A stretch of DNA of 64,000 nucleotides from an uncultured Oscillospiraceae bacterium (lineage in GTDB: Bacteria; Bacillota; Clostridia; Oscillospirales; Oscillospiraceae). The notes beneath the pieces are model-generated. The model had not been told where the DNA came from. It was given only the letters and a program-made list of their open reading frames with translations, and did not search any database. The stretch is taken from positions 7,894 through 71,893 of the forward strand of contig CABVDR010000007.1 in the NCBI GenBank assembly GCA_902497145.1. Direction: 5' to 3'. Each line of letters begins with the position of its first letter. The stretch's first letter is position 1. The position numbers and the translations under genes were made by a program. Below, one piece after another: positions 10,594 to 21,165 of the stretch.

Positions 10594-11814
10594 ATGTTAC
10601 AGCACATGAAACGCGGTTTGGCTGCCGCGGTGATTCTCGCCCTGACCCTCACCCTGGGGGTTCCGGCTCTGGCGGCCGATCCTTTGGCCAGCGGCGGCTT
10701 TGCCCAGGTGTCCATCTCCGCCACCGGCTCCGACTCCCCCACCCTGGACCTGGATCTGGCGCTCTACCGCCGCAACAGCTCCAACGCCTTTGCCAAGGTG
10801 GAGAATATGAACTATATTACCCCGGTCAACCGCTTGACCAAGGATGTCACCTTTAAAGTGACCCCCCAGGCCCAGCAGGTCTCCCTGACGGTGGACTATC
10901 TCACCGACCTCAACGGAGACGGGGTCTATGAGCTGGTCAGCGGCCAGGACAACCCGGTGGGCGATGTCCTTACTGCCGACGGCGTGCTCACCAGCGCCAG
11001 CAGCGGCGTGTCCACTCAGCTCACCAAGGGCCGCACCTACACCATTACCGGCAGCGACCTGCTGACCCGTGGCCAGGCAGCGGCCAAGGACCGCACTACC
11101 GCCGGCAGCGCCAGCTACCTCTCCGGCCTCAGCGGTACCCAGACGGACAACACCCTGTATATGATCACCATCACTTACCAGTCCCCCAGCGACGGTGGAA
11201 AATATGAGCAGTGCTACTACCTGGCCCTGTACGACAAGCTTCCCGCCCCCGCCGCCTCCGACTTCCGGGATATTCCGGAAGATGCCTGGTACTATAACGC
11301 GGTAGACTATGTGGTCTCCCGGGGCCTGCTCTCCGGCTCCGCCCGCAGCACCTTCTCCCCCAATCAGTCTCTGACCCGGGCGATGCTGGCCCAGACTCTC
11401 TTCAATCTGGCCGGCCAGCCGGACAGCAACATCAGCCACTACGATGATGTCCCCGTGGACCACTGGAGCTACGCCGCCGTCTCCTGGGCCAGCAGTGAGG
11501 AACTTATGGCTGGCCCCAGCCCCAAGCGCTTTGCCCCTGACCAGGCGCTGACCCGCCAGGAGATGGCCCTGACCCTCATGCTCTATGTCCAGAAGAGCGG
11601 AATCTCCACCGACCAGCGGGCGGATCTGAGCCGCTATGCCGACGCCGACGATGTAGCCGACTGGGCCCGCACCGCCATGGAGTGGGCTGTGGCCGAGGGC
11701 CTTCTGGCCGGCCGCACCGCGGGCAACGTCACCAAGCTGGATCCCTCCAGCGCGGTCACCCGCGCGGAGTTTGCCGCCGTGCTCCAGACCCTGTGTGAAA
11801 AGGTACTGGCCTGA
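10594..11814 (+). CDS. Secreted protein with three S-layer homology (SLH) domains
   Basis: The 406-residue protein has a signal peptide (MLQHMKRGL, hydrophobic core, likely cleavage after PALA at residue 27). An unrecognised domain spans about 30-215, and three SLH domains begin near 224 (FRDIPEDAWYYNAV), 282 (YDDVPVDHWSYAAV) and 347 (YADADDVADWARTAM). SLH domains bind pyruvylated secondary cell-wall polymers, so the protein is probably held on the cell surface. The N-terminal part has a run resembling a structural or binding domain but no motif I can name. A second ATG at codon 5 is an alternative start. A terminator follows directly. Confidence 0.9.
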   Translation: MLQHMKRGLAAAVILALTLTLGVPALAADPLASGGFAQVSISATGSDSPTLDLDLALYRRNSSNAFAKVENMNYITPVNRLTKDVTFKVTPQAQQVSLTVDYLTDLNGDGVYELVSGQDNPVGDVLTADGVLTSASSGVSTQLTKGRTYTITGSDLLTRGQAAAKDRTTAGSASYLSGLSGTQTDNTLYMITITYQSPSDGGKYEQCYYLALYDKLPAPAASDFRDIPEDAWYYNAVDYVVSRGLLSGSARSTFSPNQSLTRAMLAQTLFNLAGQPDSNISHYDDVPVDHWSYAAVSWASSEELMAGPSPKRFAPDQALTRQEMALTLMLYVQKSGISTDQRADLSRYADADDVADWARTAMEWAVAEGLLAGRTAGNVTKLDPSSAVTRAEFAAVLQTLCEKVLA

Positions 11815-11830
11815 TTTCTCCATTCTTTCG

Positions 11831-11862
11831 ATGGACCTGCCTTCAGGCAGGTCCATTTTTTG
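11831..11862 (+). terminator. Intrinsic terminator after SLH gene
   Basis: An 11-bp stem ATGGACCTGCC / GGCAGGTCCAT with a TTCA loop is followed by six T residues. Confidence 0.9.
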
Positions 11863-11928
11863 TTTAGTGTCTGGAATAATTGTCCAAACTAAGCATATCC
11901 TAGCAGTGTACGAAAGGAGTGATCCCCC

Positions 11929-12171
11929 ATGGCTCAGTCGGCCCGCCCCTTATTCTCCCGCCGCAGGCAGGCCGCCGCGCTGGAGGCCGAACGGCGGGAG
12001 CTGCTGGCCTCCCTGGCCAGCACCCGCACCCAGATCCAACAGGCCTACGGCGGCTTCAACACAGTATGCGACAGCGACCTGATCGAATCCTATGTCTTTG
12101 AGATCAAAGCTCTTCAGTCCCGGTATGACTACCTGCTGCGCCGGGTCAAAGAGCTGGAGTGCGCCCCATGA
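11929..12171 (+). CDS. YaaL-like small protein (DUF2508)
   Basis: This 80-residue helical protein is charged, with two coiled-coil-prone helices around the DUF2508 core CDSDLIESYVFEIKALQSRYDYLL. YaaL proteins commonly stand immediately upstream of bofA, as here, where the stop overlaps the bofA start as ATGA. GAAAGGAG precedes the ATG. The molecular role is unknown; the coupling suggests a link to sporulation. Confidence 0.85.
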   Translation: MAQSARPLFSRRRQAAALEAERRELLASLASTRTQIQQAYGGFNTVCDSDLIESYVFEIKALQSRYDYLLRRVKELECAP

Positions 12172-12428
12172 CCGCCCCCTCGGTTCCCTGGCTGGCGGTA
12201 GCCCTGCTGGCCCTGTCCGTTCTGGCTCTGCTCCACCGGCCCTTGGGCCGCCTCATCCGTCTGGCCGCCCGCTCCGCGGTGGGTCTGGCGGCACTGGCCC
12301 TCTTCAGCCAGGTGGGGCAATTCATCGGGGTCTCTCTGGGGGTCAATCTGGTCAACGCCCTGGTGCTGGGTGTACTGGGGGTTCCCGGCTTTGGGCTGCT
12401 GCTGATGCTGCAGTGGGTCCTGCGCTAG
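12168..12428 (+). CDS. bofA: BofA, inhibitor of pro-sigma-K processing
   Basis: This 86-residue membrane protein has an N-terminal hydrophobic helix (PWLAVALLALSVLALL). Its C-terminal half carries the BofA signature GVNLVNALVLGVLGVPGFGLLL. In Bacillus, BofA holds the SpoIVF protease inactive in the outer forespore membrane until SpoIVB signals; a spoIVB gene is present at 28.8 kb. The start overlaps the yaaL stop (ATGA), which implies translational coupling. An alternative GTG lies 9 bp upstream. Whether sigma-K processing works as in Bacillus in this lineage is not shown. Confidence 0.88.
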   Translation: MTAPSVPWLAVALLALSVLALLHRPLGRLIRLAARSAVGLAALALFSQVGQFIGVSLGVNLVNALVLGVLGVPGFGLLLMLQWVLR

Positions 12429-12461
12429 CGGGGCGCTTCTTTCCTCAGGTTTCTCATGCTT

Positions 12462-12488
12462 GCCGTCCGGCCTCCGGGCGGCTTTTTA
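12462..12488 (+). terminator. Terminator after yaaL-bofA
   Basis: A 9-bp stem GCCGTCCGG / CCGGGCGGC, with one G-T pair and a 3-nt loop, is followed by TTTTTATT. Confidence 0.82.
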
Positions 12489-12542
12489 TTGCCCTCCCTC
12501 CCCCTTTCTGCTATGATGAAGATGGAATTTATACAAAACATC

Positions 12543-12573
12543 TTGACTGTAAAGGGACTTGATACCCTATACT
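12543..12573 (+). promoter_or_regulatory. MerR-type promoter with 19-bp spacer
   Basis: TTGACT (12543-12548) and TATACT (12568-12573) are separated by 19 bp, as in promoters that MerR-family proteins twist into activity. A short dyad, AGGG-N8-CCCT (12552-12567), sits in the spacer. The next gene encodes a MerR-type protein, so autoregulation is likely. Confidence 0.7.
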
Positions 12574-12611
12574 GGCACCAGAAAGGACCATATGTGGGAA
12601 AGGAGCACCCT

Positions 12612-14081
12612 ATGACCATTCGAGAGATTGAGGCTGCCACCGGCCTGCCCCGCGCCAATGTGCGCTACTATGAGAGCTTAGGCCTTATCCGCCCCGCCCG
12701 GGCGGCCAACGGCTACCGGGACTACCGGCAGGAGGATCTGGACACCCTGCTGAAAATCAAGCTGCTGCGGCAGCTGGACTGCTCCCTGGAGGACATCCAG
12801 GCCCTGGAGCAAGGGACTCGCTCCCTGGACCAGGTGCTGTCCCAGGTGGGTGCCGCCCTGGAAGAAAAAGAAGCGCAGACCCAGCACGCTCTGGAGCTGT
12901 GCCGGAAGCTGCAGGCCGACCGCCCCAGCTGGAACAGCCTCCAGCCGGAGCGCTACCTCTTCTGGAATCCCACTGCCTCTATCAAGCTTCCCACTGTACA
13001 GGACGCAGTGGATGATTTGGGCAGCCGCTGCCCCTGGCGTCGGTACTTTGCCAGGACGCTGGACTATGCGCTGTGCCTCACCCTGTGGGAGCTGTTTTTG
13101 AGTCTGGTGCTGCGGGTAAACATTCTGTCCCCCTCCGCTGGACAAACGGTTTTGAGCGTTATCATGTCTCTGGGTCTGATGTGTGTGCTGGAGGCGGCCT
13201 TTCTCCACTTCTTCGGCACCACCCCGGGCAAGGCCCTGTTCGGCCTGCGGCTGACCCGCTCGGACGGCAGCTATTTTGGTTACTTGGATGGTCTGTGGCG
13301 CACCAGCCGGGCGGCGTTCTTTGGCCTGGGGCTGATGATCCCTCTGCTCGCCTTTGTCTTCCTGATCCTGTCCTTCCAGCGCTGCCGTCATCAGATTGCC
13401 CAGCCCTGGGCCCTGTATGACGAGGCCTGGTCTGATTCCTCGGGCGGTAAGCTGCCCTTCTGGAGTCAGCGGGGCAGTGTGCTGCGAATCATCGGCTATG
13501 TGGGCTGTTACGCGGCCATAATCTCCCTTACCATTCTGGGCTCTTTGGTAGCCGCCACTCCCTGGCACCAAGGTTCTCTCACGGCAAAGGAATTTGTGGG
13601 CAACTATAATCACCTGCTCACCTACGCCAGTGCTCCGGACACCCCGGGGGAAAAGCTGGGGACGGATGGAACCTGGTATCAGACCGATCCCAATGTTTTT
13701 GTCCTCCACCTCGCCGATGTGGAGCCTCCCCAGTTCCAGCTCGCTGAGCAGGACGGCCAGCTCACTCAGGTCTCCTTCTCCATCGCCTCCTCCCAGCCTA
13801 CCCTGCTGTATGGGTTTCCCTCCAACTACGGGGTACGCACGCTCCATGCCCTCTTGGGCGAGCGGGAGCTGCTGCCCGGCAAGGCGCTGAGCGCCCTGGA
13901 TCAGGAACTGCGGGAGATTGTTTCTGGGGAACGCACCTGGAATATCGACGGCTGGGACATCACCTGCAAGATGGATTTTTCCGGCTATGACGTCTATGAG
14001 CAGTACATGACTCCGGTGGAAGGACAAGCGCAGGAGCTGTCCTACTTCTTTTCTGCCCAGTTTACCGGCAGCCAGGCCTGA
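12612..14081 (+). CDS. Membrane-bound MerR-family regulator with RDD domain
   Basis: This 489-residue protein starts with a MerR winged helix (MTIREIEAATGLPRANVRYY, then ESLGLIRPARAANGYRDY, residues 1-70) and a dimerisation helix (about 75-115). An RDD membrane domain follows from about 143 to 270; its hallmark is RRYFARTLDYALC, and later GTTPGKALFGLRLTRSDG. A further membrane helix is at about 290-316, and the outside domain of about 170 residues is unrecognised. I chose the ATG at 12612 because AAAGGAG precedes it; the open frame extends to 12456 without a ribosome site. The layout suggests a one-component sensor that reads an external or membrane signal and acts on its own 19-bp-spacer promoter. 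Confidence 0.85.
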   Translation: MTIREIEAATGLPRANVRYYESLGLIRPARAANGYRDYRQEDLDTLLKIKLLRQLDCSLEDIQALEQGTRSLDQVLSQVGAALEEKEAQTQHALELCRKLQADRPSWNSLQPERYLFWNPTASIKLPTVQDAVDDLGSRCPWRRYFARTLDYALCLTLWELFLSLVLRVNILSPSAGQTVLSVIMSLGLMCVLEAAFLHFFGTTPGKALFGLRLTRSDGSYFGYLDGLWRTSRAAFFGLGLMIPLLAFVFLILSFQRCRHQIAQPWALYDEAWSDSSGGKLPFWSQRGSVLRIIGYVGCYAAIISLTILGSLVAATPWHQGSLTAKEFVGNYNHLLTYASAPDTPGEKLGTDGTWYQTDPNVFVLHLADVEPPQFQLAEQDGQLTQVSFSIASSQPTLLYGFPSNYGVRTLHALLGERELLPGKALSALDQELREIVSGERTWNIDGWDITCKMDFSGYDVYEQYMTPVEGQAQELSYFFSAQFTGSQA

Positions 14082-14113
14082 GCATCTTCTGGCACATTTC
14101 TTGCCCGCAAGGA

Positions 14114-14142
14114 TTGACACGACTTTGCCTCTTTACTATAAT
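14114..14142 (+). promoter_or_regulatory. serC-serA promoter
   Basis: A full consensus pair, TTGACA and TATAAT, is separated by 17 bp. The leader to the serC start holds a CCAGCC / GGCTGG hairpin near 14153-14172. Confidence 0.9.
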
Positions 14143-14211
14143 AAACAATATTCCAGCCGGTCAAAGGGCTGGGATCAGATCATATTTCAACAATGAAAGG
14201 GGTTCTCCCAA

Positions 14212-15294
14212 ATGAATGAGCGTGTCTACAATTTCTCCGCTGGCCCTTCCATGCTTCCGCTTTCCGCCCTGGAGCGCGCTGGGTCAGAGATCACCAACTA
14301 CCGCGGCAGCGGCATGTCAGTGATGGAGATGAGTCACCGCTCAAAGGTCTTTCAGCAGATTTTTGACGAGACCCAGGAGAAGCTTCGCCGCCTGATGAAG
14401 GTCCCCGATGGCTATAAAATTCTGTTTTTGCAGACCGGCGCCTCCGGCCAGTTCTCTATGATCCCCCTGAATCTGATGGGCCCCAACGGCTCGGCGGACT
14501 ACGCCGTCACCGGCAACTTCGCCGGCATTGCCGCCAAGGAGGCCGCCAAGTACGGCACCGTGAACATCGCCGCCGACACCAGCGACCGGGATCACAGCTA
14601 CATCCCCACCCAGGAGCAGCTCAAGCTCTCCCCCGACGCCAGCTACTTCTACTACTGCGCCAACAACACCATCTACGGCACCGAGTGGCAGTATGTCCCT
14701 GAGACCGGCAAGGTGCCTCTGGTGTGTGATATGTCCTCCGACATTCTCTCCCGCCCCGTGGATGTGTCCAAATACGGCATCGTCTACGCCGGCGCTCAAA
14801 AGAACATGGCTCCCGCCGGTCTGACGGTGGTCATCATCCGGGAAGATCTGGCCGGCCACGAGCTGCCCTATACCCCCCTGATGATGAACTACAAGACCAT
14901 GATCGACAAGGACTCCATGTACAACACTCCTCCCTGCTGGTGCATCTACATGCTGGGCCTGACCCTGGACTGGGTGGCCGAGCAGGGCGGCGTGGAAGGC
15001 ATGGAAAAGCTCCGCACCCTGCGCTCCTCCATGCTCTATGACACCCTGGACAACTCCCGCCTGTTCCACTGCCACGCGGAGAAGGGTTCCCGCTCCGGGA
15101 TGAATGTCACCTTCCGTACCGGCAGCGACGAGCTGGACGCCAAGTTTGTGGCCGAGGCCACCGCGGCCGGCTTCACCAACCTGAAGGGTCACCGCAAGAC
15201 GGGGGGCATGCGTGCCTCCATCTACAACGCCATGCCGGTGGAAGGCGTAGAAAAGCTGTGCGACTTCATTAAGGAGTTCGACAAGAACAACTAA
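14212..15294 (+). CDS. serC: Phosphoserine aminotransferase
   Basis: This 360-residue PLP enzyme converts 3-phosphohydroxypyruvate and glutamate to phosphoserine and 2-oxoglutarate, the second step of serine synthesis. It opens with VYNFSAGPSMLP and has the substrate stretch MEMSHRSKVF. The PLP-binding lysine is in YAGAQKNMAPAGLT near residue 196, and the C-terminal part GHRKTGGMRASIYNAMP is typical. GAAAGGGG precedes the ATG. It is followed by serA with a 97-bp gap, so the two form a serine operon. No separate serB is seen in the window. Confidence 0.97.
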   Translation: MNERVYNFSAGPSMLPLSALERAGSEITNYRGSGMSVMEMSHRSKVFQQIFDETQEKLRRLMKVPDGYKILFLQTGASGQFSMIPLNLMGPNGSADYAVTGNFAGIAAKEAAKYGTVNIAADTSDRDHSYIPTQEQLKLSPDASYFYYCANNTIYGTEWQYVPETGKVPLVCDMSSDILSRPVDVSKYGIVYAGAQKNMAPAGLTVVIIREDLAGHELPYTPLMMNYKTMIDKDSMYNTPPCWCIYMLGLTLDWVAEQGGVEGMEKLRTLRSSMLYDTLDNSRLFHCHAEKGSRSGMNVTFRTGSDELDAKFVAEATAAGFTNLKGHRKTGGMRASIYNAMPVEGVEKLCDFIKEFDKNN

Positions 15295-15323
15295 TTGGCA
15301 AGGAACCTGATCTTTCTCCCGAG

Positions 15324-15344
15324 GCCGCGGGCTCTGCCCGCGGT
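15324..15344 (+). other. Hairpin between serC and serA
   Basis: GCCGCGGGC / GCCCGCGGT forms a 9-bp stem with a 3-nt loop. Only a weak TCTT follows, so it may stabilise or partly attenuate the transcript rather than end it. Confidence 0.55.
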
Positions 15345-15391
15345 CTTGGCACATCAATATAAAATTTACTCACGATTCGAGGTTGTTTATT

Positions 15392-16564
15392 ATGTATCGG
15401 ATTAAAACCATGAACAAAATTTCCACCGCCGGCCTGGATCAGCTGGACAAGAGCCGCTTCCAGGTGGGCAACGATGTGGAGAATGAGGACGGCATTCTGG
15501 TGCGCTCCGCCGCCATGCACGACTACGCGTTTCCCGACGCCCTGCGGGCCATCGCCCGGGCCGGCGCCGGCACCAACAATATCCCCATCGACCGCTGCTC
15601 TGAGCACGGCATTGTGGTCTTTAACACCCCCGGTGCCAACGCCAACGCGGTGAAGGAGCTGGTCATTGCCGCCCTGCTCATCGCCTCCCGTGACATTCTG
15701 GGCGGCGCCGAGTGGGTGCAGGAGCAGGCCCACACCCCCAACGTGGACCTGGCCGCTGCGGTGGAGAAGGGCAAAAGCGCCTTTGTGGGCCCCGAGCTCT
15801 ACCGCAAGACCCTGGGTGTCATCGGTCTGGGGGCCATCGGCGCGCTGGTGTGCAATATCGCCCTGGATCTGGGCATGGACGTGTACGGCTACGACCCCTT
15901 CCTGTCGGTGGACGCCGCCCTGCGTCTGGACCGCCACGTCCACGTGGTCAAGAACGTGGATGAGCTGTACAAGGTCTCCGACTATATCACCATCCACGTC
16001 CCCTACAACAACGACACCAAGGACTTCATCAACGCCGAGGCCATCAGCAAGATGAAGGGTCAGGTCCGGGTGCTGAACCTGGCCCGGGGCGGTCTGGTAA
16101 ACGACGACGACATGATCGCCGCTCTGGAGGCTGGCCGGGTGGCCAAGTACGTCACCGACTTCCCCGACGACAAGATTGCCCTGGTCCACAACGCCATCGC
16201 GCTCCCCCATCTGGGCGCCTCCACCCCCGAGAGCGAGGAGAACTGCGCCCGTATGGCTGCCGATCAACTCAAGGACTACCTCATCAACGGCAACATCAAA
16301 AACTCCGTCAACCTGCCCAACGTCCACCAGGACTGGAGCGGCATCTGCCGGGTGTGCCTCATTCACAAGAACGTGCCCGCCATGCTGACCAAGATCACCA
16401 CCATTCTCTCCAATGAGGGGGCCAACGTGGAGAACCTGACCAACAAGTCCAAGAAGGACTACGCCTACACCATGGTGGACCTGAACAGCCGCATCAAAGA
16501 CGCGGTGGCCGACGAGCTGCGGGCCATCCCCGGTATGATCCGGGTGCGGGTACTGAACCACTAA
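15392..16564 (+). CDS. serA: D-3-phosphoglycerate dehydrogenase
   Basis: This 390-residue enzyme catalyses the first step of serine synthesis with NAD. It has the nucleotide fold LGVIGLGAIGALV near residue 144, the catalytic Arg in LNLARGGLVND near 232, and the Glu/His pair around FPDDKI to LPHLGAST near 258-275. A C-terminal ACT domain (about 320-390, CLIHKNVPAMLTKITTILS) may mediate feedback by serine. The ATG at 15392 follows CGAGG by 9 bp; a TTG three codons earlier is less likely. The length matches the compact SerA type with a single ACT domain. Confidence 0.95.
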   Translation: MYRIKTMNKISTAGLDQLDKSRFQVGNDVENEDGILVRSAAMHDYAFPDALRAIARAGAGTNNIPIDRCSEHGIVVFNTPGANANAVKELVIAALLIASRDILGGAEWVQEQAHTPNVDLAAAVEKGKSAFVGPELYRKTLGVIGLGAIGALVCNIALDLGMDVYGYDPFLSVDAALRLDRHVHVVKNVDELYKVSDYITIHVPYNNDTKDFINAEAISKMKGQVRVLNLARGGLVNDDDMIAALEAGRVAKYVTDFPDDKIALVHNAIALPHLGASTPESEENCARMAADQLKDYLINGNIKNSVNLPNVHQDWSGICRVCLIHKNVPAMLTKITTILSNEGANVENLTNKSKKDYAYTMVDLNSRIKDAVADELRAIPGMIRVRVLNH

Positions 16565-16565
16565 C

Positions 16566-17147
16566 GTGAAGGGGCTGCGCATTCAATACAATGCGCCGGT
16601 GGTGCTCACCTTCTTCCTTCTCTCTCTGGGTGCTCTTGCCCTGGGACAGGTGACTGGAGACCGCACCACCTGGCTGCTGTTTACTGTCTATCGTGCCCCC
16701 TTGACCGATCCTCTCACCTACCTGCGCATGTTTACCCATGTACTGGGTCACGCGGATTACACCCATTTTATGAGCAACATGATGCTCTTTCTGGTGGTAG
16801 GGCCGCCGTTGGAGGAAAAATACGGCAGCAAACGGCTGCTGGGCTGCATCGCCCTCACCGCCCTGATTTCCGGGCTGGTACAGTTTATCTTCTTCCCCAC
16901 AACCGCCCTGCTGGGGGCCAGCGGCATCGTGTTTATGATGATCGTCCTCTCTTCCCTGGCTGGCATGCGCACCGGCGCCATTCCTTTGACTCTCATCCTT
17001 GTCGCGGCGCTTTACTTGGGGGGCGAGGTGGTGGACGCGGTGACTGCCCGGGACAACATCTCCCAGCTGACCCACATCGTGGGCGGACTATGCGGCGCGG
17101 CTTTGGGCTTTGCCATGAGCCGCCCCTCCCACCGTTTCCGAAGCTAA
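16566..17147 (+). CDS. Rhomboid-family intramembrane serine protease
   Basis: The 193-residue protein has about six membrane helices. Rhomboid motifs are visible: HFMSNMM near residue 67, the catalytic Ser in GASGIV at about 119, and the catalytic His in HIVGG at about 170. It would cut membrane proteins within the bilayer; the substrate is unknown. It starts with GTG one base after the serA stop and has no clear ribosome site, so it probably relies on translation of serA. It is therefore a passenger of the serine operon, with no obvious functional tie. Confidence 0.9.
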   Translation: MKGLRIQYNAPVVLTFFLLSLGALALGQVTGDRTTWLLFTVYRAPLTDPLTYLRMFTHVLGHADYTHFMSNMMLFLVVGPPLEEKYGSKRLLGCIALTALISGLVQFIFFPTTALLGASGIVFMMIVLSSLAGMRTGAIPLTLILVAALYLGGEVVDAVTARDNISQLTHIVGGLCGAALGFAMSRPSHRFRS

Positions 17148-17181
17148 AAAATCGGCAGGCCATATGGCCTGCCGATTTTTT
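17146..17181. terminator. Bidirectional terminator, rhomboid / sirtuin
   Basis: The AAAAAATCGGCAGGCC / GGCCTGCCGATTTTTT palindrome lies between convergent genes. Confidence 0.92.
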
Positions 17182-17186
17182 GCGTT

Positions 17187-17918
17187 TTATACCCGAATCT
17201 GGTCCAAAATCTCCCCGATGGGGCCGGAGAGCACCAGGTCGGCGTTTTTGTCATAGGGGGTGGTGGACTTATTGATGAGCACCAGGCGGTGTCCCTGGTA
17301 GTAGTTCACCAGCCCGGCGGCAGGGTAAACCACCAGAGAGGTACCCCCGATGATGAGCATGTCCGCCTGCTGGATGTCGCTGAGCGCTCCCTGAAGTACG
17401 CCGGAGCTGAGGCTCTCCTCGTAGAGGACCACGTCGGGCTTGATGATGCCACCGCAGCTGCACCGGGGCACCCCCTGACTCTCCGCGATGGCGGAGACGG
17501 GGTATTGCTTGCCGCAGGCCATGCAGCGGTTTCGCAGCACGCTGCCGTGGAGTTCCCACACCCGCTTGGACCCGGCCGCCTGATGCAGACCATCGATATT
17601 CTGGGTCACGATGCTCCGCAGCTTTCCCGCCGCCTCCAGCTGGGCCAGCTTTTTGTGGGCGGCGTTGGGCTTGGCATCCAGGCAGAGCATCTTGTTGCGG
17701 TAGAAGCGGTAAAACTCCTCCGGATTTCGGTCAAAGAAGCTGAGGCTGAGGATGGTCTCCGGGGGGTACTTGTACTGCTGGTTATAAAGGCCGTCCACAC
17801 TGCGGAAGTCCGGGATGCCGCTCTCGGTGGATACCCCGGCGCCACCGAAAAAGACGATCTTCTTGCTCTCATCGATCCACTTCTGTAACGTTTCCAGCTG
17901 CTCTTGATAGTCCTTCAT
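17187..17918 (-). CDS. NAD-dependent protein deacylase, Sir2 family
   Basis: The 243-residue sirtuin removes acyl groups from lysines using NAD. It shows GAGVSTESG (26-34) and PDFRS, the NAD motif TQNID (105-109), catalytic His 124 in WELHG, and four zinc cysteines at about 132, 135, 153 and 155. The ATG at 17918 lies about 10 bp after AAAGGAGG; a TTG two codons earlier is possible but too close to it. It follows the coiled-coil gene by 16 bp and is its operon partner. Confidence 0.94.
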   Translation of the reverse strand: MKDYQEQLETLQKWIDESKKIVFFGGAGVSTESGIPDFRSVDGLYNQQYKYPPETILSLSFFDRNPEEFYRFYRNKMLCLDAKPNAAHKKLAQLEAAGKLRSIVTQNIDGLHQAAGSKRVWELHGSVLRNRCMACGKQYPVSAIAESQGVPRCSCGGIIKPDVVLYEESLSSGVLQGALSDIQQADMLIIGGTSLVVYPAAGLVNYYQGHRLVLINKSTTPYDKNADLVLSGPIGEILDQIRV

Positions 17919-17934
17919 CTTCAATGCTCCTCCT

Positions 17935-18828
17935 TTATGCCCCGGCTAACAGGGCCTCCCGCTCCGCTCCCAGCGCGGTTTTGGTCTGTTTCTGTTCCTC
18001 CAGCTCTCCCCGCAGGCTGTCCATCAGGGTATCCACCTCGCACAGGGTATTTTGCACCTGGGTACTGGCCTGTTCCACTCCGCCTGTCTCAAACAGGTGG
18101 GCCAGCAGGCTGTCTGCAAAGCAGTCCACAAAGACGGTAAAGCCCTCCAGATCTGTCTTGGGCACATCTCTGGGGGTCAGTACCGCCAGCTCCGCCCGCA
18201 GGCGACTCAGAGCGCTGCGAGCCTCCCTGGCACTGGTCTGAGCCTGGGCCGCACAGGCTTGGCCAGACATATCCCAGCTCCAGGCCTTGGCCTGTTCCAG
18301 GGCGGCGGCCACCTCCTTCAGTTTGGCTTGGACCTGCTCTCCGGCCTGAAGGACCTCTTCCTCCTCTTGGATCAGCCGGTCCGCGGTCCCCAGCTCCTTG
18401 GCGATCTCCACCAGACGGGGCACCTGGCTGCTGCCAATGCAGCACAGATACTGCTCCTTCTCCTTCAAAAGGGCCTGATACCGACTCTCCTGCTCCTGCA
18501 GCCCGGCCCGTTCCTCCTTCACGTCCCACAGGCGCTCCTCCAGATCCTGCAGGTCCCACTCCGCCTCCTCATACTGGGCCCGGGCCTGGGCCACCTCCCG
18601 CTTATCCCGGCGCAGCTGCCCGGCGGCATGCTCTGCTTCCCGTCCGGACTCAAGGAACGCCTCTTTTTCCTCCGCCCGATTAAGCGCCGCAAAGGCCTCT
18701 GCCGCCGCCTGGCGCCGCCGAAGATGCTGCTTTCCCAGGTTAGACAGCATGGCATCCAGCTTCTTTGCCCGGTCCAGGTCCCGCCGTACCTGCCTGAGCT
18801 CCTCGTCGATCTGGCTCAGCTCCCGCAT
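17935..18828 (-). CDS. Coiled-coil protein of unknown function
   Basis: I do not recognise this 297-residue protein. Residues 1-145 are nearly all Glu, Arg, Ala, Leu and Gln in heptad-like order, indicating a long coiled coil. A CCIGSSQVPR stretch breaks it near 150, and a second helical part follows. A non-helical segment near 222-250 (LTPRDVPKTDLEGFTVFVDCF) precedes a last helix. There is no signal peptide or membrane segment. GAGGAGGG precedes the ATG, and TATAAT lies at 18853-18858 on the minus strand. It is transcribed with the sirtuin and could be a structural or scaffold protein. Confidence 0.75.
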   Translation of the reverse strand: MRELSQIDEELRQVRRDLDRAKKLDAMLSNLGKQHLRRRQAAAEAFAALNRAEEKEAFLESGREAEHAAGQLRRDKREVAQARAQYEEAEWDLQDLEERLWDVKEERAGLQEQESRYQALLKEKEQYLCCIGSSQVPRLVEIAKELGTADRLIQEEEEVLQAGEQVQAKLKEVAAALEQAKAWSWDMSGQACAAQAQTSAREARSALSRLRAELAVLTPRDVPKTDLEGFTVFVDCFADSLLAHLFETGGVEQASTQVQNTLCEVDTLMDSLRGELEEQKQTKTALGAEREALLAGA

Positions 18829-18890
18829 GGTCTCCCTCCTCTCATTTTTCTTATTATACCATGTCTGCCCCGGCCTGTTCTAATTTTTTC

Positions 18891-18919
18891 TGGACTTTCC
18901 GTCCCCATTTCGTTACACT
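18891..18919 (+). promoter_or_regulatory. tex promoter
   Basis: TGGACT and TACACT are 17 bp apart, 33 bp before the start codon. Confidence 0.5.
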
Positions 18920-18951
18920 AGGGAGTAATCGAACAAAAGGAGTGTTTCTCC

Positions 18952-21114
<2,163 letters not shown>

Positions 21115-21165
21115 CATTCCACACCGGAGCCATAGAATGTGGAAAACCGGAAAGGAGAATCCCCT

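Noticed and set aside
14143..14211. T-box or riboswitch in the serC leader
   Set aside because: Only about 60 nt with one short hairpin; no T-box core or terminator.
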